Assembly (NCBI RefSeq): GCF_004136015.1
Contig: NZ_CP024866.1
Location: 5,612,065-5,676,064 of the forward strand
Length of the DNA: 64,000 nucleotides
Direction of reading: 5' to 3'
Source: Pseudomonas sp. ACM7
GTDB lineage: Bacteria > Pseudomonadota > Gammaproteobacteria > Pseudomonadales > Pseudomonadaceae
Below are positions 1 through 10,307 of this stretch, piece after piece (position 1 is the stretch's first letter; the number at the start of each line of letters is the position of its first letter). The notes beneath the pieces are model-generated. The model worked only from the letters and a program-made list of their open reading frames with translations, did not search any database and was not told the origin of the DNA. Position numbers and translations under genes: made by a program.

Positions 1-39
1 TGAAGGCGAGGGGACCAATCATGCGCGTTGAAAAAACAA

Positions 40-107
40 GATCGCCGCCTCCAGCCACTCCTGCAGGGGTACCCATTGCCCTGTAGGAGTGGCCGAAGGC
101 GGCGACC
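40..107. repeat. REP-like inverted repeat
   Basis: Two arms of about 28 bases (40-67 and 80-107) are near reverse complements, with the core GATCGCCGCC/GGCGGCGACC and CCACTCCTGCAGG/CCTGTAGGAGTGG, around a 12-base loop. It lies just after the stop of the ABM-domain gene, the usual place for Pseudomonas intergenic repeats, and could fold as a 3' end hairpin. The core differs from the other REP families in this window. Confidence 0.7.
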
Positions 108-114
108 TAATTTT

Positions 115-408
115 CTAAACGATAGGAAAGCTGTTGAAGTCGACGCTGTTGGCCAGACGGCTGTCGATCAGGCCGATAAAGCCTTGTACTTCAGGGCAGT
201 TGAAATGCATTTGCATGGCCGCTTCCGATTGCCAGCGGGCGCTGACAGTCCAGCGGTTGTCGTCCTCGGGGCAGCGGTCAACCATATAGGAATCACAGCC
301 CGGTAGTTCGCGCAGGGTGTCGACAATTTTTTGCAGTTGCTTGCCCAGTTCGTCCGAGCGGCCGGCGGCGGCCTGCACCTTAACGGTATTGATCACTTCG
401 TTGGACAT
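115..408 (-). CDS. ABM-domain (quinol monooxygenase-like) protein
   Basis: A 97-residue protein made of one antibiotic biosynthesis monooxygenase (ABM) alpha-beta domain. Visible family features are the N-terminal strand with VKVQAAAG, the central PGCDSYMVDRCPEDDN, the WTVSARWQSEAAMQMHF segment and a C-terminal helix. Family members are cofactor-free monooxygenases or ligand-binding dimers; the substrate cannot be read here. The ATG has GGAG about eight bases upstream. It stands alone, downstream of a MocR regulator on the same strand but separated by about 120 bases, so a shared transcript is uncertain. Confidence 0.75.
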   Translation of the reverse strand: MSNEVINTVKVQAAAGRSDELGKQLQKIVDTLRELPGCDSYMVDRCPEDDNRWTVSARWQSEAAMQMHFNCPEVQGFIGLIDSRLANSVDFNSFPIV

Positions 409-531
409 TGCTCACACTCCTGAATCAGGCCGGACGAATCCTGCTCATTGAGGGATAACACTTATGCAGGATAGGCCCGCATCCCCGGACCACCAATAGC
501 CAATCGCGGGATAAAAACGCAGACCAATCCG

Positions 532-1965
532 TCAGGTAACCTGCTGCAAAATGTCCCGCAGGCGGTCCAGGGCGATGTCGATGTCCAGGGTTTCAATGGC
601 GCCAAAACCGAGGAAAAGCCCGGACTGCGGCGCTTGCTGATAGAAAAAGCTGTCGATGGGATACACCCCGACTTCGACCTTTTTCGCAAGTGTAATCACC
701 AATGGAATATCGATAGACACTTTGCACATAACCACCATGTGGAACCCGGCGGTGGTCGGGACAGCCTCGAGCCACGGTGACAGATCGCCGGCCATGCGCT
801 CGAGGATCCGCTCACGACGCCCGGCATAAATCGTATGGCAGCGCCGAATGTGCTTGAGCAGACAGCCTTCGGCGATGAACTTGGCCAGCGCCCATTGGGG
901 CAAGGTGGAGGTGTGCAGGTCGGTGAGCTGCTTGGCGCGAATGACCGCTTCGAGAATCGCTGGCGGCAGGATCGCATAACCCAGGCGCAGCTCCGGCAGC
1001 AGGGTTTTCGAAAAGGTTCCGACGTAGGCGACGATGCCGCGTTCGTCCATGCTTTGCAGCGAGTCGGTGGGCCGGCCTTCGTAGCGGAATTCGCTGTCGT
1101 AATCATCCTCGATGATGATCGCGCCCAACTCATGGGCCCGCTCCAGCAGCGCCACCCGGCGCGCCTGGCTCATCGGCATGCCGAGCGGGAACTGGTGGGA
1201 CGGAGTGACATAGATCAGCCGGGTGCCAAGGGGAATCTTGTCCACCTGAATGCCTTCCGCATCCACCGGGACGCCGATCACCGTGGCGCCGTGGGTACCG
1301 AACAACAGGCGTGCAGGCGGATAGCCGGGGTCTTCCATGGCGACAATGCTGCCGGGACGGGTGAGCACCCGGGAGATCAGGTCCAGTGCCTGTTGCGCGC
1401 CGTTGCACACCACCACGTCTTCGTCCTGGCAATTGACCCCGCGGGAAAACGCGATGTGCCGGGCGATCGCATTGCGTAGCGCCGGCAGGCCTTCGGGCAG
1501 GCTGTAGAAACCCTTGGAAGCTGCGATCTGGCGCAAGGCGTGAGCGGTGCAGCGCCGCCAGTCATCCTGGGGAAACTGGCCCTTGCTGGTGGCGCCGCCG
1601 ATGAAGTCGTAGCGCAACGAGCCTTCCAGTGTCGGATGGCGAAGGAACACCGGCAGGTTGCGCCAGGACTCGATGACCTCGGCACTGGCCAGCTCCGAAT
1701 GGCTCTGTTTACGGGTGATTTTCGCCGGTCGGGCATTGACGTAGGTGCCTTTGCCGATGACCCCGGTGAGGAAGTTTTCGTAGGTCAGTTGCGTGTAGGT
1801 GTCGGAAATGGTCTTGCGCGAAATGCCCAATTGTTCAGCGAGTAAACGACTGGGCGGTAGTTGCGTCCCGGCTGCCAGACGGCCGGATTCGATGGCGCTG
1901 CGCAGTTGGTTGTACAACTGGCCTGCCAGGTCCTTGCGGCCGTTGATGACAACGTGAAGTTCCAT
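532..1965 (-). CDS. MocR-family PLP-dependent transcriptional regulator
   Basis: A 477-residue GntR/MocR regulator. Residues about 1-75 form the winged helix-turn-helix (QLPPSRLLAEQLGISRKTIS), and about 110-470 form a fold-type I aminotransferase domain that would bind pyridoxal phosphate. The Schiff-base lysine is K320 in GTFSKTLLPELRLGY, and the aspartate region reads IIIEDDYDSEFRY. Such proteins use the aminotransferase domain as a sensor, usually of PLP or an amine. It is divergent from the CMD-family gene at 2173, a common MocR arrangement, so that gene is its most likely target. Possible direct repeats lie in the 207-base gap (see the site at 2062-2119). Confidence 0.9.
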   Translation of the reverse strand: MELHVVINGRKDLAGQLYNQLRSAIESGRLAAGTQLPPSRLLAEQLGISRKTISDTYTQLTYENFLTGVIGKGTYVNARPAKITRKQSHSELASAEVIESWRNLPVFLRHPTLEGSLRYDFIGGATSKGQFPQDDWRRCTAHALRQIAASKGFYSLPEGLPALRNAIARHIAFSRGVNCQDEDVVVCNGAQQALDLISRVLTRPGSIVAMEDPGYPPARLLFGTHGATVIGVPVDAEGIQVDKIPLGTRLIYVTPSHQFPLGMPMSQARRVALLERAHELGAIIIEDDYDSEFRYEGRPTDSLQSMDERGIVAYVGTFSKTLLPELRLGYAILPPAILEAVIRAKQLTDLHTSTLPQWALAKFIAEGCLLKHIRRCHTIYAGRRERILERMAGDLSPWLEAVPTTAGFHMVVMCKVSIDIPLVITLAKKVEVGVYPIDSFFYQQAPQSGLFLGFGAIETLDIDIALDRLRDILQQVT

Positions 1966-2061
1966 ACCGGCGAGGCTCCTGGGGCGATTGAGGCGCGTGT
2001 GCGTCGGGCCAGATTACCCGCATGAGCGCCAGCGCAAAAGTTGCGAGGGCGAAAAACCTCC

Positions 2062-2119
2062 GATTGGTCTGGTGCCTGAGTGGTCCACGGGTATTTCGCA
2101 GAATTGGATCTGTAACGCC
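2062..2119. promoter_or_regulatory. Possible MocR operator repeats
   Basis: The gap between the divergent MocR gene and the CMD-family gene contains ATTGGTCTGGTGCC near 2063 and ATTGGATCTGTAACGCC near 2103, related sequences about 40 bases apart, close to four helical turns. MocR regulators commonly bind direct repeats. ATCTGTAACGC recurs upstream of ccoN at 8368-8378. Assignment rests on position and repetition only. Confidence 0.35.
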
Positions 2120-2172
2120 TGCGTATCAACGCCTACCTTGAGGGGCACACATTCGATCCACGAGGTCACTCC

Positions 2173-2613
2173 ATGAACCCCCGCCTGGATTACTACAGCG
2201 CATCGCCCAAAGCGATGAAAGCGATGATTGCCATGGAGGCCTTGACCAGCAACCTCAGCATCGAGCCGGCCTTGCTGCACTTGATCAAAATCCGAGCCTC
2301 GCAACTCAATGGCTGCGCCTTCTGCACCGACATGCACTCGGTGGATGCCCGGCGCCTGGGCGAGACTGACCGTCGGTTGTATTCGATCGTGGTCTGGCGC
2401 GACAGCGGTTTCTTCAATGCGCGAGAACGCGCGGCGCTGGCCTGGACCGAAGCCGTCACCTTGCTCTCTGAAAGCCATGTGCCGGACGAGGTCTACGCGC
2501 AGGCCCGGGAGCAGTTCAGCGAAGGCGAGATGGTCGACCTGACCATCGCCATCACCACCATCAACAGCTGGAATCGACTGGCGGTGAGTTTTCGGCAAAC
2601 CCCTGGAGGCTGA
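2173..2613 (+). CDS. Carboxymuconolactone decarboxylase family (AhpD-like) protein
   Basis: A 146-residue all-helical protein of the CMD/AhpD superfamily. The diagnostic motif NGCAFCTDMHSVDAR places C48, C51 and H55 in the CxxC...H arrangement of AhpD-type alkylhydroperoxidases, which suggests thiol-disulfide or peroxidase activity rather than true decarboxylase activity. The ATG at 2173 has GAGG seven bases upstream. The gene is divergent from a MocR regulator that probably controls it. The physiological substrate is unknown. Confidence 0.9.
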   Translation: MNPRLDYYSASPKAMKAMIAMEALTSNLSIEPALLHLIKIRASQLNGCAFCTDMHSVDARRLGETDRRLYSIVVWRDSGFFNARERAALAWTEAVTLLSESHVPDEVYAQAREQFSEGEMVDLTIAITTINSWNRLAVSFRQTPGG

Positions 2614-2700
2614 ATCGATTTTCCGCCCTGAGTGTCACGTCAGGTTCATAAACGCTGCGCAGGATGAGGCTTTCAAGGACAGATCGACAGGGAGTCAGCG

Positions 2701-3693
2701 ATGCGATTCATGGAAACCACAGATCGTCAGCAAGTTGCGCAGTACCGCTCTCCCGTAGAAAAAACCTCATCCTGGCGCGCACTGGCGGCAGGGATCGATC
2801 CGGTGCTGGCGCAGTCTTTTCGGGTCAGTGCCCGTTGCGGCTGTTTCATGCAGGCAGCCCGCAGCCTCAACATCAAGGCCACCCAACTGCGCAAACAATT
2901 GGCGCAGCTTGAAACGCAACTGCAGTGCTCGCTGTTCAGCCACTCAGAGAATGGCGTTGCCCTCAGTCGTGACGGATTGCAGCTGCAATCGCAGTTGATT
3001 GCCCTGGCCCACGAGCGCGACTTGCAGGTGATCGAACAGCCGTTGATTCGCCTGGCCGTCGCCGAATCGATCCTGCATGACATTCTCGGTCGCGATCTGG
3101 TTGCCTTGTTGCGGCGCAACGCCAGCGTGCGCCTGGACATCATCACCCTCGACAGTGAACTGTCCCTGCAAGCGGTCAGTGCCGATGTGGTGCTGTGGCT
3201 GGCCGGCACCGATTCACCGCTGCCCGGCCCGAGTTTTGCTGTCAGCGAGCCTCGGCGTCTGGCGCGGCTCGACTATCTGCCCCACATCGCCAAACGTTAT
3301 TCACGGGTCGCGTCGCGGCCAGACAGCCTCGATGACCTGGCGGATTTCCTGCTGGTGCAATGGCAGCATGACCGTCAGGTCGACTGTTTTCGGCCGTGGA
3401 ATACCCTCGTGGACCAACGCCTGGCCGGAGTGGTGCAGTTGCATTCCTATGAACTGATGCTGGAGATGATCCGTTGCAGCGCCTGTATTGGCCTGCTGCC
3501 CGGATACATCAGCCGCTTCGACCGCGGCCTTATTGCATTGCCGGGGCTGTTCAGTCAACCGATGCAGCGGCAGGTGTGGGTGGCGGTCAATGCGCAGTCC
3601 GAGGGTTCAGCGCAGGTGCAGATGATCGTTGAGCTGATCCAGAACACCTTCGAAGAGCGGCGGGAGTGGTTCGAACAACCTTCGGCGGTATAG
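2701..3693 (+). CDS. LysR-like transcriptional regulator
   Basis: A 330-residue regulator. After about 35 leading residues comes a LysR-type helix-turn-helix (residues about 38-95: RCGCFMQAARSLNIKATQLRKQLAQLE), then a periplasmic-binding-fold effector domain to the C terminus. The HTH is divergent: the usual SQPALS-type recognition helix is replaced by IKATQLR. The ATG at 2701 has GGGAG six bases upstream. The GNAT gene starts 38 bases after its stop, so the two may be cotranscribed. The effector is not recognisable. Confidence 0.75.
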   Translation: MRFMETTDRQQVAQYRSPVEKTSSWRALAAGIDPVLAQSFRVSARCGCFMQAARSLNIKATQLRKQLAQLETQLQCSLFSHSENGVALSRDGLQLQSQLIALAHERDLQVIEQPLIRLAVAESILHDILGRDLVALLRRNASVRLDIITLDSELSLQAVSADVVLWLAGTDSPLPGPSFAVSEPRRLARLDYLPHIAKRYSRVASRPDSLDDLADFLLVQWQHDRQVDCFRPWNTLVDQRLAGVVQLHSYELMLEMIRCSACIGLLPGYISRFDRGLIALPGLFSQPMQRQVWVAVNAQSEGSAQVQMIVELIQNTFEERREWFEQPSAV

Positions 3694-3730
3694 AGTGGGC
3701 GGCCATGTCTGTCTCAAGGATGAATCACCC

Positions 3731-4252
3731 ATGCCCGCCACTGACGCTGTCATCTCCCTCGAACGTTTCAAAGAATCCCACATTGACGGTATTACCGCGC
3801 TCTACAACGACCCGGCCATTACCCGGCAGGTACTGCAAATGCCATTTCAGTCCCCCGAAGTCTGGCGCAAGCGCCTGGCGCCGGATAATGAGCGTGTGGT
3901 GCAGCTGGTGGCGCTGCATCAAGGGACGGTCATCGGCAATATCGGCCTGGAGCAGTTTTCGCGGATCCGTCGCAGCCATGCTGGCAATCTCGGCATGGGC
4001 GTCGCGGTGGGCTGGCAGGGCAAGGGCGTCGGCTCGAAGCTGTTGGCGGCGGCGCTGGACATCGCTGACAACTGGATGAACCTGCAACGGCTCGAGCTTT
4101 CGGTTTACGCCGACAACGAAGCTGCCATCGGGCTTTATCGCAAGTTCGGCTTCGAAACCGAAGGGCTGTTTCGCGACTACGCCGTGCGTGATGGCGGATG
4201 GGTCGATGCCTTGAGTATGGCGCGGCTGCGTCGCACGCCCAAGGCCGGTTGA
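3731..4252 (+). CDS. GNAT family N-acetyltransferase
   Basis: A 173-residue acetyltransferase of the RimJ/PhnO-like GNAT group. The acetyl-CoA pyrophosphate loop reads GWQGKGVGSKLL, the usual Q/R-x-x-G-x-G/A pattern, followed by the ELSVYADNEAAIGLYRKFGF motif typical of motif B. An upstream in-frame ATG at 3695 exists, but the start at 3731 has AAGGA at the right distance and gives the normal N terminus. The acceptor substrate cannot be told from sequence. It ends one base before the convergent racemase stop codon. Confidence 0.85.
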   Translation: MPATDAVISLERFKESHIDGITALYNDPAITRQVLQMPFQSPEVWRKRLAPDNERVVQLVALHQGTVIGNIGLEQFSRIRRSHAGNLGMGVAVGWQGKGVGSKLLAAALDIADNWMNLQRLELSVYADNEAAIGLYRKFGFETEGLFRDYAVRDGGWVDALSMARLRRTPKAG

Positions 4253-4253
4253 G

Positions 4254-4946
4254 TCACTCACCCAACGCGAACGCCACCGCCGCCTGTGCATGCAGTTCGG
4301 TGGTGTCGAGCAAGGGTAGGGCGCTGTGCTCAGGTTTGATCAGCAGGCCGATTTCCGTGCAACCGAGGATGATGGCCTGGGCGCCACGTCGGCTCAGTGA
4401 TTCGATGACCTGCTGATAGACCTTGCGTGACGCCTCGCTGGTCACCCCGACGCACAACTCGTCATAGATGATCCGGTGCACGGCTTGGCGTTCCTCGGCC
4501 TCCGGCACCAGTACGGTCAGCCCCATTGAAGTCAGGCGTTCCTTGAGGAAGTCCTGCTCCATGGTGAACGCTGTGCCGAGCAATCCGACCTCCAGCGCAC
4601 CCGTATCGACGGCAGCCTGACCGGCCGAATCGGCGATGTGCAGGAAGGGAATGGCGATCGCTGCCTGAATCTGCCCGGCCACTTTGTGCATGGTGTTGGT
4701 ACACAGCACCACGCAATCGGCACCACCGGCCTCTAGCCTACGCGCCGCATCCACCAGAATCGCCGCGGCATCGTCCCAGCGCCCGGCATGCTGGGCCTGT
4801 TCGACAGGGCCAAAGTCGACGCTGTACATTAGCAACTTCGCCGAACGCAACGGCCCGAGCCGGTCGCGTACCTGCTGATTGATGAGACGGTAATACTCGG
4901 CGCTGGACTCCCAGCTCATGCCGCCGATAAGGCCGATGGTGCGCAT
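4254..4946 (-). CDS. Aspartate/glutamate racemase family protein
   Basis: A 230-residue cofactor-independent racemase. The N terminus MRTIGLIGGMSWESSAEYY is the family signature, and the two catalytic cysteines are present: C82 in VVLCTNTMHK and C196 in ILGCTEIGLL. It would interconvert L- and D-aspartate or a related amino acid in the cytoplasm. The frame extends 23 codons further upstream, but the start at 4946 has AGGAG in place and matches homologs. It is divergent from an AraC regulator starting 92 bases away, which is a plausible controller. Confidence 0.88.
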   Translation of the reverse strand: MRTIGLIGGMSWESSAEYYRLINQQVRDRLGPLRSAKLLMYSVDFGPVEQAQHAGRWDDAAAILVDAARRLEAGGADCVVLCTNTMHKVAGQIQAAIAIPFLHIADSAGQAAVDTGALEVGLLGTAFTMEQDFLKERLTSMGLTVLVPEAEERQAVHRIIYDELCVGVTSEASRKVYQQVIESLSRRGAQAIILGCTEIGLLIKPEHSALPLLDTTELHAQAAVAFALGE

Positions 4947-5038
4947 GTCGTGCTCCTGTTGATGGCAACCCTTGTTCGAGCATGCCCTTATTTGAGAGTA
5001 CCCGTGGCTCTTCATCGCGATATATCAGGAAATTTCAC

Positions 5039-5815
5039 ATGCCAGCGGCGCTGAGCCAGGAGCTGCTGGGCGGCAGACTCTGCTTGCAGCTTTTGCCCCG
5101 TGCGGCTTACAGCGCGCGTGACCCTGTGCAGTGGCAAACCCTTGGGGTGACGCTGGAACGTCAACACGGCGTGCACGCCATCGATTCGGATCATCGGGTG
5201 GATTTCGACACCTTGCCTGGCGTACTGGCTTACACCCCGGTCGGCGTGGAGGTGTTTTCCGAATCGGCCAGCGGTGGCGAATACCTGCTGATGCGTCTGG
5301 ACGAGCCGTTGGCTAATCAGTGTTTACCCTCGGTTGACCGCCGTGTGCAGTCTTCGGGCAATCGCCGCGCGCTGATGCTGGGCCGGGAACTGCGGCGTCT
5401 GTTGCTCGCTCCGCAACCGGACAGGCTGGCGCTTGAGCAAAGGGCGGTGGAATTCGTTGGTTTGATGAACCCGAAGACCAATACCGCGCAACGTGTCACG
5501 TCCAGGGTTTTCACCCAAGTGCTGGATCAGATCGCCGAGCAGTTCCACGAACCCCTGACCCTGGAACAATTGGCCGCCACCTACGGACAAAACGAGCTGC
5601 GCTTCCTGCGCGACTTTACCCGGGCCATCGGCCTGACACCCCACGCTTACCTCGTTGAAGTGCGGCTTCAGGCGGCACGCCGGATGATCGAACACACCGA
5701 CCTGTCCCTGGCCGACATCGCCCTGAACGCGGGGTTCGCCCATCAGTCCCACATGGGCAGTGCCTTTCGCAAATACCTGGCCATGACCCCCAGCCAATAC
5801 CGTTCACGCTTTTAG
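5039..5815 (+). CDS. AraC family transcriptional regulator
   Basis: A 258-residue regulator from the start chosen here. The last 90 residues carry two helix-turn-helix motifs (LTLEQLAATYGQNELRFLRDF and LSLADIALNAGFAHQSHM, then FRKYLAMTPSQYR), the AraC/XylS signature. The N-terminal half is a poorly conserved sensor domain. An in-frame ATG at 4982 would add 19 residues, but ATG 5039 has AGGAAA at proper spacing and 4982 does not. Divergent from the racemase gene, its likely target; the inducer is unknown. Confidence 0.85.
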   Translation: MPAALSQELLGGRLCLQLLPRAAYSARDPVQWQTLGVTLERQHGVHAIDSDHRVDFDTLPGVLAYTPVGVEVFSESASGGEYLLMRLDEPLANQCLPSVDRRVQSSGNRRALMLGRELRRLLLAPQPDRLALEQRAVEFVGLMNPKTNTAQRVTSRVFTQVLDQIAEQFHEPLTLEQLAATYGQNELRFLRDFTRAIGLTPHAYLVEVRLQAARRMIEHTDLSLADIALNAGFAHQSHMGSAFRKYLAMTPSQYRSRF

Positions 5816-5884
5816 TCGTACGCCGGCAGCGCGCATCTGCCATGCTCAAAGTCCGCAGCACCGCTTCAACAAAGGAACACCGCA

Positions 5885-6379
5885 ATGGACGACGTACAGC
5901 AACTGGGTGAGATGCTTCGCCATTACGCAGAAAGCGAAGCGCACAAGAAGCAACTATTCGAGTCGCAATCGGCCGTGTGGGCGACGCGCATTGGTGAACT
6001 GTTCGATCAGATCCAGCAATGGCTGGAACCGGTCCAGGCGCCGAATCTGCTGGAGGTGAGCCGCGAGGCCTATGTCGCCTCGGGGCCGAGCGTTCCGGTC
6101 GAGACGTCAGCCTTCAAGACCGAGAAGCTGTCCATTGTGATTGCCGGTAAACCGGTGGAGTTTGTGCCGGATGTGATGGGTGCCGGTGGTCAGATTTCAC
6201 TGGCCGTAATGGGCCTGACGGCCGCGCGCTACGGCAGCATTTCGCTGGTGTGCCTGCCACCGTCCAGTAGCTGGCAATGGCGCAAGACCAATGGCTTGAA
6301 AGACCCGGATACATTTGCGTTCGATGCGAACTTTTTGGCGCAGCAGTTGCAGAGCCTGATCCCCCGCGAACGCAGCTGA
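5885..6379 (+). CDS. Hypothetical protein
   Basis: A 164-residue soluble protein with no signal peptide or membrane segment. The first 50 residues are helical and charged (MLRHYAESEAHKKQLFESQSAVW), followed by a probable alpha-beta part with SIVIAGKPVEFVPDVMGAGG and SSSWQWRKTNGLKDPDTFAFD. AAGGAA lies upstream of the ATG. It follows the AraC gene by about 70 bases on the same strand. I do not recognise a family; the codon use and strong ribosome site support a real gene. Confidence 0.7.
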   Translation: MDDVQQLGEMLRHYAESEAHKKQLFESQSAVWATRIGELFDQIQQWLEPVQAPNLLEVSREAYVASGPSVPVETSAFKTEKLSIVIAGKPVEFVPDVMGAGGQISLAVMGLTAARYGSISLVCLPPSSSWQWRKTNGLKDPDTFAFDANFLAQQLQSLIPRERS

Positions 6380-6401
6380 ACTCTCTGACCTGACACATAC
6401 C

Positions 6402-6507
6402 CTGTGGGAGCGGGCTTGCTCGCGAAGAGGCCATAACATTCAACATCAATGTTGAATGACAGTCCGCCTTCGCGAGCAAGTCGGATCGCCGCATCGCCGC
6501 TCCCACA
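6402..6507. repeat. REP doublet (REPIN-like), fluorescens class
   Basis: Facing copies of the fluorescens REP core: TGTGGGAGCGGGCTTGCTCGCGAAG on the left and CTTCGCGAGCAAG...CGCTCCCACA on the right, about 50 bases apart. An insertion in the right arm (tcggatcgccgcatcgc) makes it imperfect. It sits between convergent genes. Confidence 0.85.
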
Positions 6508-6523
6508 TTGGATTTGCGTTGCG

Positions 6524-6745
6524 TCAAATTTCGAGGTTGCCCCAACCCGGTTTCGCTTCTTCCGGCGCCACCGTCTTCACACGCTTGCCCGTCGCCAATT
6601 CCACCCGCCGCGCCACCTCCGGGTCATCGGCAAACGCAATCAAACTGGCTTCATCCAGACTCTCTGCCGTCTGATGCTTCAGGCAGTATTCAACCGCCAG
6701 CCAAAGCCCCGCGACGCCCAACACATTCAGCACGACCTCAATCAT
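6524..6745 (-). CDS. Small membrane protein downstream of ccoN (possible CcoQ-like)
   Basis: A 73-residue protein with one N-terminal membrane helix (VVLNVLGVAGLWLAVEYCL) and a charged C-terminal tail. It starts 15 bases after the ccoN stop with AAGGGG upstream of the ATG, so it is almost certainly cotranscribed with ccoN. In P. aeruginosa the orphan ccoN4 is likewise paired with a small protein sometimes called CcoQ4; the position and size match, but it does not look like canonical CcoQ. A role in assembly or stability of the oxidase is inference. Confidence 0.65.
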   Translation of the reverse strand: MIEVVLNVLGVAGLWLAVEYCLKHQTAESLDEASLIAFADDPEVARRVELATGKRVKTVAPEEAKPGWGNLEI

Positions 6746-6760
6746 CTCAAGCCCCTTGCC

Positions 6761-8248
<1,488 letters not shown>

Positions 8249-8336
8249 TGTAGAAACCTTGTGAAAAACAAAACAGGCTCAGGAAAACATCATTTATGCG
8301 AATCAGATTTGAGGTAACCCTGCGGCCATCTGCCAC

Positions 8337-8378
8337 AACCTGATACGGTTTTTTAGCGTTCAGCTGAATCTGTAACGC
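8337..8378. promoter_or_regulatory. Candidate MocR-type direct repeats upstream of ccoN
   Basis: AACCTGATACGG at 8337-8348 and AATCTGTAACGC at 8367-8378 match at eight positions and start 30 bases apart, about three helical turns. The second copy shares the 11-mer ATCTGTAACGC with the MocR-linked gap near 2109. In P. aeruginosa the homologous cluster is controlled by the MocR protein MpaR; a MpaR-like gene is at 30127. The assignment is inferential. Confidence 0.35.
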
Positions 8379-8443
8379 ACTGCGTCGCAGGTCCATAGTC
8401 GACTCAAGAAAACGGGCCATAGAGCTTCAAGCTCACTGAAATT

Positions 8444-8594
8444 CCTGTGGGAGCGACCTGTGGTGGGGGGATTTATCCCCGTTCGGCTGCGAAGCAGTCG
8501 TCAATCCGGACAAACCGGTCTGTCTGAACGGACGCGGGGGCCGCTTCGCGACCCAACGGGGATAAATCCCCTCACCACAGTTCGCTCCCACAGG
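8444..8594. repeat. Large imperfect inverted repeat (REP-type)
   Basis: Arms of about 40 bases: left CCTGTGGGAGCGACCTGTGG followed by TGGGGGGATTTATCCCCGTT, right AACGGGGATAAATCCCC followed by TCACCACAGTTCGCTCCCAC. Inner parts GCTGCGAAGCAG and CCGCTTCGCGACC extend the stem. It lies just 40 bases before the siroheme reductase start, between divergent promoters, and could affect that leader. Confidence 0.8.
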
Positions 8595-8633
8595 GGTTGT
8601 GCAGAGCCCGATCAATCCTGATGAGGTAGCCAC

Positions 8634-10307
8634 ATGTATCAGTACGATGACTATGACCGGGCCCTGGTCTTTGAGCGGGTCGCGCAGTTTCGCGATCAGA
8701 TCGAACGCTTCATGGCGGATGAGTTGAGCGAAGAAGAATTCCTGCCGCTGCGTTTACAAAACGGCCTGTACATGCAAAAGCACGCCTACATGCTGCGGGT
8801 GGCGATTCCTTACGGCACGTTAAGCGCGCCGCAAATGCGTACGCTGGCGAGCATCGCCCGGGATTACGATCGTGGCTACGGCCACTTCACCACCCGGCAG
8901 AACATGCAGTTCAACTGGATCGAACTGGCCCAGGTGCCGGACATTCTCGAGCGCCTGGCGCAAGTGGAAATGCACGCGATCCAGACCTCCGGCAACTGTG
9001 TGCGCAACATCACCACCGAAGCCTTTGCCGGGGTGGCGGCGGACGAAATGATCGACCCACGACCGCTGGCGGAAATCCTGCGGCAATGGTCGACCATCAA
9101 CCCGGAATTCCTGTTCCTGCCGCGCAAGTTCAAGATCGCCATCTGCTCGGCGGAACAGGACCGGGCGGCGATCATGATGCATGACATCGGCCTCTATCTT
9201 TACCCGGGCACTGACGGGCAAATGCTGCTGCGGGTCATCGTCGGCGGCGGGTTGGGGCGCACGCCGATCCTTGGTTTACAGATTCGCGAAGGGTTGCCGT
9301 GGCAGCATTTGCTGTCCTACGTAGAGGCGGTGCTGCGGGTCTACAACCGCCACGGTCGGCGCGACAACAAGTACAAGGCGCGGATCAAGATTCTGGTCAA
9401 GGCGCTGGGCATCGAAGCCTTTGCCCGGGAAGTGGCGGAGGAGTGGCAGTACCTCAAGGACGGTCCGGCGCAGTTGACTGAAGTCGAATATGAGCGCGTG
9501 GCCAGTGCCTTTGTGCCGCCGGATTACCGCGCTCTGGCGGACACCGACCTCGATTTCGGCACACGCCTTTCCGAAAACCCGGCCTTTGCCCGTTGGGTGT
9601 CGCGCAACGTTCAGCCACACAAAGTGCCGGGTTACGCCAGCGTGGTGCTGTCGACCAAACCGGGCATCGCCTCACCGCCGGGTGATGTCACGGCCGAGCA
9701 AATGGAGGCCGTGGCCGACTGGTCCGAGCAGTTCGGTTTTGGCGAAATTCGCATCGCCCATGAACAGAACATTGTGTTGCCCGACGTGCCCAAGGCTGAT
9801 CTCTACACGCTTTGGTGCCGCGCCTGCGAACAGGGCCTGGGCTGCGCCAACATCGGCTTGCTGACCGACATCATCGCCTGCCCCGGCGGCGACTTCTGCG
9901 CGCTGGCCAATGCCAAGTCGATCCCTATCGCGCAAGCGATTCAGGCACGCTTCGAAGACCTCGACTATCTGCATGATCTGGGCGACATCAGCCTGAACAT
10001 CTCCGGCTGCATAAACGCCTGCGGCCACCACCACATCGGCAACATCGGCATTCTGGGGGTCGATAAGAACGGCAGCGAGTGGTACCAGATCACCCTCGGC
10101 GGGGCTCAGGGCAAGAACAGCGCATTGGGCAAAGTCATCGGCCCGTCCTTCAGCGCCGCCGAAGTACCCGGGGTGATCGAGCGGATCATCGCCACGTTCG
10201 TCAATTACCGCGAGAGTGAGGAAGTGTTCGTCGACACCTTGCAGCGCATCGGTCTGGAACCGTTCAAAGAGCAGGTCTATCCGAAGCTGTTGGAGGTGTC
10301 GGCATGA
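8634..10307 (+). CDS. Nitrite/sulfite reductase, siroheme haemoprotein (CysI-like)
   Basis: A 557-residue siroheme/4Fe-4S reductase with two ferredoxin-like half-domains and two siroheme-binding halves. The cluster cysteines are C416 and C422 (CPGGDFC) and C459 and C463 (SGCINACGHHHIGN). It would carry out a six-electron reduction of sulfite or nitrite in the cytoplasm. Its stop overlaps the start of the DUF934 gene by four bases. The homolog beside P. aeruginosa ccoN4 (PA4130) belongs to a cyanide-induced cluster, but the general housekeeping sulfite reductase of Pseudomonas is also CysI-like with DUF934 downstream. Sequence alone does not decide between these. Confidence 0.9.
   Translation: MYQYDDYDRALVFERVAQFRDQIERFMADELSEEEFLPLRLQNGLYMQKHAYMLRVAIPYGTLSAPQMRTLASIARDYDRGYGHFTTRQNMQFNWIELAQVPDILERLAQVEMHAIQTSGNCVRNITTEAFAGVAADEMIDPRPLAEILRQWSTINPEFLFLPRKFKIAICSAEQDRAAIMMHDIGLYLYPGTDGQMLLRVIVGGGLGRTPILGLQIREGLPWQHLLSYVEAVLRVYNRHGRRDNKYKARIKILVKALGIEAFAREVAEEWQYLKDGPAQLTEVEYERVASAFVPPDYRALADTDLDFGTRLSENPAFARWVSRNVQPHKVPGYASVVLSTKPGIASPPGDVTAEQMEAVADWSEQFGFGEIRIAHEQNIVLPDVPKADLYTLWCRACEQGLGCANIGLLTDIIACPGGDFCALANAKSIPIAQAIQARFEDLDYLHDLGDISLNISGCINACGHHHIGNIGILGVDKNGSEWYQITLGGAQGKNSALGKVIGPSFSAAEVPGVIERIIATFVNYRESEEVFVDTLQRIGLEPFKEQVYPKLLEVSA

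Larger units (their letters stand above)
8249..8633. other. Divergent regulatory gap between ccoN and the siroheme reductase
   Basis: 385 bases without a gene. The ccoN-proximal half holds direct repeats (8337-8378) that may be an operator; the distal half is occupied by a large inverted repeat (8444-8594). I looked for an Anr/FNR box (TTGAT-N4-ATCAA) and found none. Confidence 0.6.
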